A stretch of 8,447 nt of DNA from Verrucomicrobiota bacterium (lineage in GTDB: Bacteria > Verrucomicrobiota > Verrucomicrobiia > Limisphaerales > JADLHS01), in NCBI GenBank assembly GCA_025360895.1, contig JANYBF010000053.1, forward strand, positions 1-8,447, read 5' to 3'. The notes under the pieces were generated by a model that was not told the DNA's origin, did not search any database, and was given only the letters and a program-made list of their open reading frames with translations. This document shows, in pieces, positions 1-5,146 of the stretch. The position numbers were made by a program, and so were the translations under genes. How positions within the stretch are numbered: the stretch's first letter is position 1; each line of letters starts with the position of its first letter.

Positions 1-54
1 CACCTCGGCTTCGATCTGGGCCAGCGACGGTTCCGTTGTCTCATGTATTTTCAT
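1..54 (-). CDS. 5' end of a leftward hypothetical gene (truncated by window edge)
   Basis: Reading leftward from the ATG at 54-52 there are 18 open codons to the window edge, giving MKIHETTEPSLAQIEAEV. The peptide has a plausible soluble composition, but 18 residues are too few to assign a family. No Shine-Dalgarno sequence is visible in the 20 bases before the ATG, as for most starts in this window. If real, it is divergent from the gene starting at 354, and the roughly 300 bases between them would hold both promoters. It could also be a chance opening at the edge. Confidence 0.4.
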   Translation of the reverse strand, partial: MKIHETTEPSLAQIEAEV

Positions 55-353
55 GGTGCGTTTGCTCGTGTGCTGTCGTTGTTCATTTTATCCATGAGGA
101 ACCGAACACCGTCATTCTGGGGGTACTGTCAAGATGCACACAACCATCGGTGACCAAACCAGAGCCATGAGTTGCTGACACGTGAGGCCGAACCTTTTCC
201 GAGCAGTTCAAGAAACCCTGACTGGCATACTGGCAACCTATTCGTTTATTGGATGAAAGTGACAGTGGAGCCTCGCAGTCGAAAAGCCGCTTATTTTGGT
301 AAGAAGGCTGGCGGCGGGCTTAAACCTGAAAATATGTTCCCAACACAACTGAC
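55..353. other. Intergenic stretch, no gene recognised
   Basis: About 300 bases separate the leftward fragment from the 354 gene. A 61-codon opening at 172-357 has low-complexity content, no ribosome binding site and overlaps the next start, so I do not call it a gene. I see no clear terminator, tRNA or repeat. The region presumably carries the promoters for the two flanking genes, but no convincing -35/-10 pair stands out. Confidence 0.5.
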
Positions 354-668
354 ATGAAGAACAAGGCAAAACAACTCGCGCTTGAAGGCAAAGTTGGCTG
401 GCTGTGTCCCGATGGCAGATTCATTGCCGTGCCCGAAACGGGCGGCGAAACTTCCGGCCTGACTCTGGGGCGACATGAAGCCGCCGCGATAGGACTGCTG
501 GAATCAGACTATCGTCATTTACTGCCCGAATTGAACCGACGCAGAATTAAAAGCGGTTGCCAGACGTGGCCGGAAACGACACGCTACAACCTCATTAAAG
601 CATTTATGGCTGAACACGGCTTTATCCGCGTGGCCGAGGATATCCTCAGCATTCAGGATATTGAATGA
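354..668 (+). CDS. Hypothetical protein, 104 aa, unknown function
   Basis: A complete 104-residue soluble protein from ATG 354 to TGA 666-668. I do not recognise a named family. Visible features are an N-terminal GWLCPDGRFIAV segment (residues 15-26), which looks like a short beta hairpin, a helix around GRHEAAAIGLL (39-49), a basic NRRRIKSG stretch (61-68) and a C-terminal HGFIRVAEDILSIQDIE (88-104). The layout 'GW..(S/P)DG.F ... H..A..LL ... HG(F/W)IRV' recalls small accessory or phage-associated proteins, but that is an impression and no domain is assigned. There are no transmembrane segments and no signal peptide. No Shine-Dalgarno sequence precedes the ATG. The next gene is on the same strand but its likely start is almost 300 bases away, so an operon is uncertain. 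Confidence 0.6.
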   Translation: MKNKAKQLALEGKVGWLCPDGRFIAVPETGGETSGLTLGRHEAAAIGLLESDYRHLLPELNRRRIKSGCQTWPETTRYNLIKAFMAEHGFIRVAEDILSIQDIE

Positions 669-962
669 GATTGTCAACTTGAGCTGTTGGCCCGCAACAC
701 ACGACCGATCGGACTCCGAATTTGTCCAGCAACCTACAACTTCACTGTTACGCAGAACATGTATAAAAAGGCCGCCAAGCTCGCTCATCTCTGGACACCG
801 ATCAACTTGGTTGGTCCAACAAAGGACCCAAAGCCAGTTCCGAAAATAATGAGCACTATCAAGAAAGGGAGTGTCTTGATTGAAGTAGCCAACCGTTCAC
901 GCCCGGGACAGCGCAAAAAGAACAGGCATTTGCATCAGCAACAATTGGAAAAGACGCTCAAA

Positions 963-1997
963 ATGAAAATCCATTGCGATGTTCCTTTGAAAACAACCAC
1001 AAACAAACCCGACTCTTTTGGGATGGAATGGCGGAGGGGAAAGTTTTTTATTTCCGACGACATTAAGCTGCTCAAACTGGATGAAATGCGTGCCCTTTAC
1101 GCACAGACCGACTGGGCCCACGACTATTCTGAGGAAAAGATTAGAAGCTTGATCAAAACGTCATTCTGGCTCGGCTTATACAAGGGAAACAAGTTGATCG
1201 GACTAGTGAGAGGCCTGACAGACCGGTTGACTTCAAGCTGGATTTGCGACGTGGTTGTGAGTGAAGCATTTCGGACACTCGGTTTGGGAACGTGGATGAT
1301 GAGATGTTTGTTGGAGCATCCTGCCATGAAAGCGACCTCCATGGGCCTCGGCACTCAGGAGGCGGATAAATTCTTTGAGAAATTCGAGTTTGAGCGCGCG
1401 AGCGTAATGTTGCGGTCTTGGCGACCGCCAGATAGGCTTACACGGCTTAAGCCCGATTTGATCGCACAGCCTTTGAATCTCCCCGGCGGCACGGTGAAGG
1501 CGTCTGATGTGAGTAAAGCGCTTAAGGCGGCTGAATCAATGCTCAAGGGATCAGCGCTGAAGCGCAAAGTGAACGACGTGATGACTGGCAAGAACACGGT
1601 CGCTCGGGCTGTAGTACAGGTTGCAAACGAGCGTGTGCAGTCGCTTGGTTCCACGCCGGATCATGACCATTCGAGCCCGTCCCCTACGCAGTCCCCCCAA
1701 AAGATCCTTACTTTCTCACCGGCTCCCGAACTAAGAGGAGAGCGTTTGCCAACAAACCGAAAGACGAAGGTGTCATTTCTGCTGCTCTCTAAACAACACG
1801 TCTCAATCAAGTCCGCAGTTTGCGATGAATGCATGAAGTTGAAGCCTTGGCTTGGGAGGTATGAGTCTGATACGGGCAACGTCAATGTCTGCATTGATTG
1901 CAGACAGGAAGTCTTCGCGAGATCATTTGATTGGCATTCAAACTCAGTCAAAGGTTTTGCTGGCGGCGGCACCGGAGTCGCTGGCAAGCGCCGCTGA
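963..1997 (+). CDS. GNAT-family N-acetyltransferase with C-terminal CxxC...CxxC zinc-ribbon-like tail
   Basis: Numbered from ATG 963, the protein has 344 residues. Residues 28-150 form a GNAT domain: a beta strand KFFISDD, a DWAHDYSEEKI segment (50-60), strands FWLGLYKGNKLIGLVRG (68-84) and ICDVVVSEAFRTLGLGTWMM (94-113). The last contains the acetyl-CoA pyrophosphate-binding signature R/QxxGxG as RTLGLG (104-109). It is followed by GLGTQEADKFFEKFEFE, the usual '.. A..FYEK.GF' end of the fold. It should transfer acetyl from acetyl-CoA to an amine; the substrate is unknown. Residues 160-280 are a linker, Ser/Pro-rich near 236-256. Residues 287-313 hold CDEC and CIDC 19 residues apart, a likely structural zinc site. 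That fusion is unusual for a GNAT of this size. The frame stays open upstream to 687 (TTG), with ATGs at 759 and 849; 1023 is the start closest to the fold. No start has a strong ribosome binding site, so the true start is uncertain. Confidence 0.8.
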   Translation: MKIHCDVPLKTTTNKPDSFGMEWRRGKFFISDDIKLLKLDEMRALYAQTDWAHDYSEEKIRSLIKTSFWLGLYKGNKLIGLVRGLTDRLTSSWICDVVVSEAFRTLGLGTWMMRCLLEHPAMKATSMGLGTQEADKFFEKFEFERASVMLRSWRPPDRLTRLKPDLIAQPLNLPGGTVKASDVSKALKAAESMLKGSALKRKVNDVMTGKNTVARAVVQVANERVQSLGSTPDHDHSSPSPTQSPQKILTFSPAPELRGERLPTNRKTKVSFLLLSKQHVSIKSAVCDECMKLKPWLGRYESDTGNVNVCIDCRQEVFARSFDWHSNSVKGFAGGGTGVAGKRR

Positions 1998-2150
1998 CTC
2001 ACCTTCTCTACGATCACCCACTACGGGTGTGTATTCAACTTCTCAAACTCGAACAAGCCGATGTTTTTGGCACAATCGCCAATGGCACTTGCCGCAGTGG
2101 CATGCCGCTTCACGGCACTGAGAAACACCGCAGCTTGGAGCCGGCAGCTT
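1998..2150. other. Non-coding spacer between GNAT gene and helicase remnant
   Basis: I see no complete gene here. A minus-strand frame continues through part of it (to 2021) beyond the helicase tail, but in a different frame and without a recognisable motif. It is probably part of the decayed stretch that extends to about 2930. Confidence 0.35.
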
Positions 2151-2420
2151 TTACTTCCGCCGCCGGCCAGGGGCAAAGTGATAACCACCATGAAACCGCA
2201 CGGCACAGACGCTGCCGGTGTAACCGCTTTTCGCGCCGGGTTTATCCTGCTCGAACAACGCCGTGTAGCGCTACTCAAAATTCTCCAGCTTCACCCGCGC
2301 AATCTTCTGATTAATGAACCGTTCGATGGCAAAGACGTGATTGGCGTCCTCGGCGATCATCAATGTGAACGCGTCGCCCGAGGCTTCCACCCCTTCTAAC
2401 CGACGGGTGGGCTTGCGCCC
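2151..2420 (-). pseudogene. C-terminal remnant of an RhlE-like DEAD-box RNA helicase, with in-frame stop
   Basis: Reading leftward, the frame gives EASGDAFTLMIAEDANHVFA followed by IERFINQKIARVKLENFE. This matches the stretch after motif VI of RhlE-type DEAD-box RNA helicases (HRIGRT.R ... A.G.AFTL...ED...... IE..I...I.R..L..F). A TAG at 2273-2271 stops it, but the same frame continues RYTALFEQDKPGAKSG and ends GGYHFAPGRRRK with TAA at 2153-2151. That is the kind of Gly/Arg-rich tail expected of this family. The stop stands where a Tyr (FEYRY, FDYRY) would be expected, so TAC or TAT to TAG is the simplest reading. Motif VI itself is garbled at 2420-2390, and DEAD, SAT and the rest of the helicase core are absent from the window. 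It is therefore a nonfunctional fragment of a housekeeping-type helicase or a duplicate of one. The family call is firm; the exact left border is not. Confidence 0.75.
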
Positions 2421-2527
2421 GACCAGCTGCAGCTCCGAGCAGGAATCGCCCGGTCGCAAATTCGCTCACGTTCTGGTTCAAGGAAATTCAATTCGGGTCT
2501 GGGTTCTCGCGTCTGGGGTCTGGGGAA

Positions 2528-2912
2528 CTACGCCGCCACCCAGCCCAAATCCTCCAGCGTGGCCCGGCCCGTGTGCCACCGCCACAAATCCACCGCCAGT
2601 TGGCGCGCGAGGGCCACCACCGTCTTCTTCTTCATCCCCGCGCCTTCACTCAATTTCACTTTGTGTTTCACCGCTGCTTTCCACTGCGGTTGCCATAACA
2701 AAAACCGCCACACCGCTTCCACCAACAGACAGCGCACCCGCCCGTTGCCCAGCAAGCAGGGCCTGCACCCCATTGCGCTGCGCGCGAAGCGCATTGGGTC
2801 AAGGCCACGCCTTGTCAGCCGGACAGCAGCCGGTGTAACTCCCGATCTGTTTGCGGTTGTTAAACCGACCCCAGTCGCAGACCTCTCTGAGTATATCCAG
2901 CAGTTCAGATTG
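2528..2912 (-). pseudogene. IS110-family transposase, C-terminal remnant with frameshift
   Basis: Two minus-strand frames together give the C-terminal (Transposase_20) half of an IS110-family transposase. The first frame (2912-2802) reads SELLDILREVCDWGRFNN, then RKQIGSYTGCCPAD, the family's 'L....GD..RF.n.rq..sYtGLcP.e' region. After a frame change it continues from 2749 as GNGRVRCLLVEAVWRFLLWQ, then MKKKTVVALARQLAVDLWRW, ending at TAG 2530-2528. This is the family's 'N.R.R..LVE.AW...R.QP ... K..iVALARkLa..LWR' end. A TGA at 2801-2799 ends the first frame, and a second TGA at 2915-2913 lies just upstream. The N-terminal RuvC-like DEDD catalytic half is missing, so the element cannot move by itself. 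IS110 elements use guide (bridge) RNA from their non-coding ends; no intact end is recognisable here. Family call secure, element borders unknown. Confidence 0.8.
2769..2798. repeat. Palindromic hairpin inside the IS110 remnant
   Basis: Arms CCCATTGCGCT (2769-2779) and AGCGCATTGGG (2788-2798) pair over 10 of 11 positions (one T-T mismatch) around an 8-base GCGCGCGA loop. A second small palindrome, GCAGGGCCTGC (2756-2766), lies directly to its left. It sits exactly where the transposase reading frame is lost. It resembles the REP-like palindromes dispersed in many GC-rich genomes; whether it recurs elsewhere cannot be judged from this window. Confidence 0.55.
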
Positions 2913-2965
2913 TCAGATGCGCGACCAGATCGGAAATAGTCAGCCCAATTGTGCGCCCCCCACTC

Positions 2966-2998
2966 AAGCCCCGATCGTTCACTCGGCCGGGGCTTTTT
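2966..2998 (+). terminator. Rho-independent terminator, rightward, without an evident gene
   Basis: AAGCCCCG (2966-2973) pairs perfectly with CGGGGCTT (2988-2995) as an 8-bp GC-rich stem with a 14-base loop, and the 3' arm runs into TTTTT (2994-2998). The T tract follows only on the plus strand, so it terminates rightward transcription. No rightward gene is recognisable upstream; only leftward remnants lie there. It may be the leftover end of a deleted gene, or it may insulate the cassette gene at 3105 from upstream transcription. Confidence 0.6.
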
Positions 2999-3087
2999 GT
3001 TTGCTTCGTCCGGATGCCGCGCCACTGGCGCCCATTGAGGATTTCAATGTCATGCGAAGGTTTATCAATGAGGGCGGCGCTAAAAAG

Positions 3088-3518
3088 TTGATATACTGGC
3101 GGGCATGAATACATCACACGAAGACATCATCACCTCTGCACTCCTCGTTTGCGGCCCAGGCACCGGGAGTCTGCTTATTATGCTAATCAGCAGATTGTTC
3201 GTTGTAAGCCAGAGAGCCCATACGGTATTTGGAGTTGTTTCGGGCTTGCTTATCGTCGTCCAAGCGGTGTGCTTGGCGTTGGCCTTCTTTATTATGGTGG
3301 GATGGGGTGGGGACCCGCTCAAAAATGTTTTCGGGGTTGCCGGCTTGGTCGTGATGTTGTTGAGCATTGCGGGCCTTGTCCTATATTTTTCGCGTGGCCC
3401 AAGGAAGCGAGAGAAGGTAAGAAACAATGACCCCGTCTAACAAATCGTTGAAGCGGTCACCGGGTTGCGCCTGTCGTTCCGGCGGAGTCGCTGGCCCGGT
3501 GCCGCTTAACTCTGGTCG
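3088..3518 (+). mobile_element. Integron gene cassette (single, no integrase visible)
   Basis: The unit consists of one rightward gene (3105-3440) followed by its own attC site. Integron integrases cut between G and TT of the 7-base GTTRRRY core, so a cassette in place is flanked by two such cores. Here GTTGATAT occurs at 3087-3094, 11 bases before the start codon, and again at 3518-3525 at the end of the attC. The 8-base identity of the two ends fits cassette boundaries. The first core is preceded by GGCGGCGCTAAAAA, which loosely recalls the end of an attI site (CCTAAAACAAAG then GTT). TATCAA at 3063-3068 is an inverted match to its TTGATA. No intI gene is present in the window, so this is a lone cassette, or a small integrase-less cluster if more attC sites lie outside. 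Confidence 0.6.
3105..3440 (+). CDS. Small three-helix membrane protein, integron-cassette-borne, unknown function
   Basis: A complete 111-residue protein from ATG 3105 to TAA 3438-3440. Three hydrophobic segments are clear: residues 10-34, 41-67 (VFGVVSGLLIVVQAVCLALA and on) and 74-95, followed by a basic cytoplasmic-looking tail RGPRKREKVRNNDPV. By the positive-inside rule the C-terminus should be cytoplasmic. I recognise no family, which is normal for cassette genes. The gene fills the cassette tightly: the start lies 11 bases after the boundary core, and the stop codon TAA is part of the attC core GTCTAAC, a hallmark of cassette genes. There is no Shine-Dalgarno sequence beyond a weak GGCGGG. 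A TATACT resembling a -10 box lies at 3092-3097, so it may have little or no 5' leader or depend on an outside promoter. Confidence 0.75.
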   Translation: MNTSHEDIITSALLVCGPGTGSLLIMLISRLFVVSQRAHTVFGVVSGLLIVVQAVCLALAFFIMVGWGGDPLKNVFGVAGLVVMLLSIAGLVLYFSRGPRKREKVRNNDPV

Positions 3519-3524
3519 TTGATA
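3435..3524 (+). other. attC: attC recombination site of an integron cassette
   Basis: The 90-base site has all four expected boxes. R'' is GTCTAAC (3435-3441), fitting RYYYAAC. L'' is TCGTTGAAGCGG (3445-3456). L' is CCGCTTAACTC (3502-3512). R' is GTTGATA (3518-3524), with the invariant GTT. Folding the strand pairs AAGCGG (3451-3456) with CCGCTT (3502-3507), then GTT (3447-3449) with AAC (3508-3510), leaving G3450 unpaired, as the extrahelical base of real attC sites. The stem continues inward as T3457-G3501, a bulged C3458, and ACCGGG (3459-3464) with CCCGGT (3495-3500). The two halves strongly resemble classical attC ends (TCGTTCAAGC ... GCTTAACTC ... CGTTRG). Integrase recombines this site as a folded single strand. 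R' complements R'' only partly, as expected because the TTRRRY half comes from the neighbouring sequence. Confidence 0.8.
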
Positions 3525-3880
3525 TGGCTTAAATCTGTCAAGCGCACAGTTACTCTGCGCGCCGAAAGATTTCATTTTTTCTTCCGGCTCATCGTCACCG
3601 CCATCTTGATCGGGTCAGCGACAGGAACGCTTGGTTTCCTGCGGTGATCAAGGCTGAGATACGTGAGTCCACTCGTGCAAATTGCTTTGCACGAAGTTAT
3701 CAACCGAACACGGTCCGACGCGGCGTCTGGCTTAGGCTAGGCCCGAGGCTCGGATTGGCTACCGCCTCAAACGACCAGCAAACGTTTCGCCTGACCGGGT
3801 CCCTGTCGCTGGCACGATCAAGGCCTGCGGGCTTTGGGGTTCATATTCTTTTTCTTATCAGCGGTCTTCGTTTTCGTCTT
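3525..3880. other. No gene recognised between attC and the DUF6941-like remnant
   Basis: A rightward frame (3644-4090) runs through part of this stretch and on across the leftward pseudogene. Its composition is that of an antisense shadow: Arg/Pro/His-rich, with no fold signature. A leftward frame at 3575-3381 crosses the attC and is not credible. I found no second attC here. Apart from the hairpin at 3673-3694 I see nothing that can be named. It could be the eroded body of a following cassette. Confidence 0.4.
3673..3694. repeat. Perfect 9-bp hairpin with tetraloop
   Basis: TCGTGCAAA (3673-3681) and TTTGCACGA (3686-3694) are exact inverse complements around a four-base TTGC loop. No T tract follows on either strand, so it is not an obvious intrinsic terminator. 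It lies in a stretch with no recognised gene, 150 bases after the attC. It might be an RNA structure, a protein-binding palindrome or part of an eroded cassette end; the sequence does not decide. Confidence 0.6.
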
Positions 3881-4098
3881 TCATTGTTTCCCGGCGGCGG
3901 TTGCCACCGCCCGCGGCTGCACCATGCGGCCGATGGCCCACACAAACCCGGCGAGAAACGTCACGCGCAGGGCCACCGCACATTGCGGGTGGATGGCGGG
4001 CAGCTCGCGCGCGTAAATGTATCGAAAGCGCCAAGGAGGTTGAGTTTGCCGTTGTCGTCGGTCGCCACGTCGCAAAGGACGGCTGTCTGAATGTTCAT
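3881..4098 (-). pseudogene. DUF6941-like protein, frameshifted and truncated
   Basis: From ATG 4098-4096 leftward the frame reads MNIQTAVLCDVATDDNGKLN then LLGAFDT. This is the typical start of a small conserved protein family of unknown function, which I believe is DUF6941 ('M.i..a.lCDaat...gkLnllGafD.i.a...P..hp.caia.Ri.f'). At about 4018-4020 the frame is lost. One frame over, the expected continuation appears as IYARELPAIHPQCAVALRVT. Losing one base in GATAC-ATTTAC (intended Asp-Thr-Ile-Tyr) explains it, since the original frame hits TGA soon afterwards. After RVTF the second frame ends in an unrelated-looking tail (LAGFVWAIGRMVQPRA...) with TGA at 3883-3881, so the second half of the family is missing and replaced. 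It is dead or severely truncated. The family name is from memory; the frameshift is directly visible. Confidence 0.65.
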
Positions 4099-4207
4099 GC
4101 CGCGGCAAGGTTAAACCACGAAGCGGTCCGCATGAACACGAATTTCTGCGTCCTCGGCACGAGCTCTCCCGGTGATGGTCCCGCCGCCGCCAGTCGCTCC
4201 GGGTTGT

Positions 4208-5005
4208 TCACGGTTTTGCCCCAGCCGGACTGGCTAGCGGTTCAAATTCAAAGTACGCAAAGTTGTTTCCCTTGCCGTAGTGGAAAGTCAGTAACTGTGC
4301 CCCCGGCGCCGGGAAATCAATGGTCCCGATGGTCGCCAGGTTCCAGTGATGGTAGCTCGCGGTCGGGACCGGTAATTGGCACATGGCGGCCGGTTTCCCG
4401 TTGAGGTCGAAGGAGATGGTGTTGGTCTGGTAGGCGTACAGGGCCTTGATGCGGTAGACACCCGGGCGGGCTACGAGCACGGTGTAATTGCACCACTCAC
4501 CGTTCTCCGTCCAGCCGATGTAGAGTTGATTGATGTGCGGACTCACGAGGTTGGTGTGGTTCAAGTCCGCCCAGTCTTTCACGAAAGAGAGATCCACACC
4601 TTCCTCCCGCCGGAAGTGCCAGAGGTACTCGCCAGCATGGGCGCGTTGATGGCCGGGCTCGAGGTTCAGCTTGCCGCTGCCATTGTTGAGGACATCGGTG
4701 TCGTGGAAGGCGACGCCCTCGCCGCCGAGATCATATAACGCGCACTGGATGATGCCGGGAATGGAAGGAACGCCTGTTCGGTGATAGGCATCCTGAAAGG
4801 GTTGACCGCGATAATCAGCAGGAACTTCGGTGTGCCCGGTAAGAACGACCAGGAAACCCAGCAGGCTTGTAATTATCCAGAATCGCGAACGGTTCGTCGC
4901 GACACGGTTGCCGGAACGGACGCCGGCGTCCATTCTATTGGCGACTGACGTTGGTTGCCTTGAGGTTGCCTGGCTCGGGGAGAGTTGCTTTTGTGGTGCG
5001 TTCAT
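4208..5005 (-). CDS. Secreted/membrane-anchored carbohydrate-binding (CBM6/CBM35-like) protein
   Basis: 265 residues if started at ATG 5005. One hydrophobic segment, FWIITSLLGFLVVLTG (residues 42-57), serves as signal peptide or anchor; there is no lipobox Cys after it. The rest is one beta-sandwich module: IPGIIQCALYDLGGEGVAFH (82-101), which matches the N-terminal strand 'iPG.iqaE.yd.GGeGvay.D' of CBM6/CBM35-type domains, then GWTENGEWCNYTV (164-176), the 'vg.t..GEW..ytv.v' strand, GVYRIKALYA, SFDLNGKP, and a closing FAYFEFEP (249-256). Such proteins bind glycans outside the cytoplasm; no catalytic domain is attached, so binding is the only role supported. A later ATG at 4933 would leave a more usual 17-residue n-region. 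A TTGTCG/TAAAAT pair (5041-5036 and 5019-5014 on this strand) would leave almost no leader for the 5005 start, also favouring 4933. It is divergent from the DUF2339 gene. Confidence 0.8.
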   Translation of the reverse strand: MNAPQKQLSPSQATSRQPTSVANRMDAGVRSGNRVATNRSRFWIITSLLGFLVVLTGHTEVPADYRGQPFQDAYHRTGVPSIPGIIQCALYDLGGEGVAFHDTDVLNNGSGKLNLEPGHQRAHAGEYLWHFRREEGVDLSFVKDWADLNHTNLVSPHINQLYIGWTENGEWCNYTVLVARPGVYRIKALYAYQTNTISFDLNGKPAAMCQLPVPTASYHHWNLATIGTIDFPAPGAQLLTFHYGKGNNFAYFEFEPLASPAGAKP

Positions 5006-5013
5006 TTGCGGTG

Positions 5014-5041
5014 ATTTTACTCCGTGGAGGTTGGGCGACAA
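5014..5041 (-). promoter_or_regulatory. Candidate sigma70-type promoter for the leftward CBM protein
   Basis: On the minus strand TTGTCG (5041-5036) and TAAAAT (5019-5014) are separated by 16 bases, matching TTGACA at 4 of 6 and TATAAT at 5 of 6 positions. Transcription would begin near 5007, just before the ATG at 5005 and about 75 bases before the ATG at 4933. Verrucomicrobial promoter rules are not well known, so this is tentative. Confidence 0.3.
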
Positions 5042-5133
5042 GCCATTGTTGCAGGGAGCGACCGGGCTGATTCCCGCTTGTCAGCTGTTGGGGTGTGTCC
5101 CACTCTGACGGCATTAAGTCGCACCAACCGCTG

Positions 5134-5138
5134 AAGGA
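5134..5138 (+). promoter_or_regulatory. Ribosome binding site of the DUF2339 gene
   Basis: AAGGA lies 8 bases before ATG 5147. It is one of only two good Shine-Dalgarno matches in the window and fixes the start of the large membrane protein. Confidence 0.7.
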
Positions 5139-5146
5139 AAACAATT

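Noticed and set aside
172..357. 61-codon frame before the 354 gene
   Set aside because: No motif or ribosome binding site, overlaps the start of the next gene, composition not protein-like.
2061..2399. Rightward 112-codon frame over the helicase tail
   Set aside because: Shadow of the leftward helicase remnant, whose family match is clear.
2490..2527. TCTGGG repeated three times, as a possible IS end or array
   Set aside because: Too short and irregular; no CRISPR-like spacing and no recognisable IS110 terminus.
3061..3093. A true attI site before the cassette
   Set aside because: The CTAAAAA-GTT resemblance to known attI ends is short and no integrase gene is nearby; kept only as a note under the cassette.
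3644..4090. Rightward 148-codon frame
   Set aside because: It runs antisense to the DUF6941-like remnant, which shows a recognisable family; its own translation looks random. A short hydrophobic run near 3840-3890 is not enough.
4107..4113. GTTAAAC as a second cassette boundary core
   Set aside because: It fits GTTRRRY, but no matching L', L'' or R'' boxes or stem can be found upstream.
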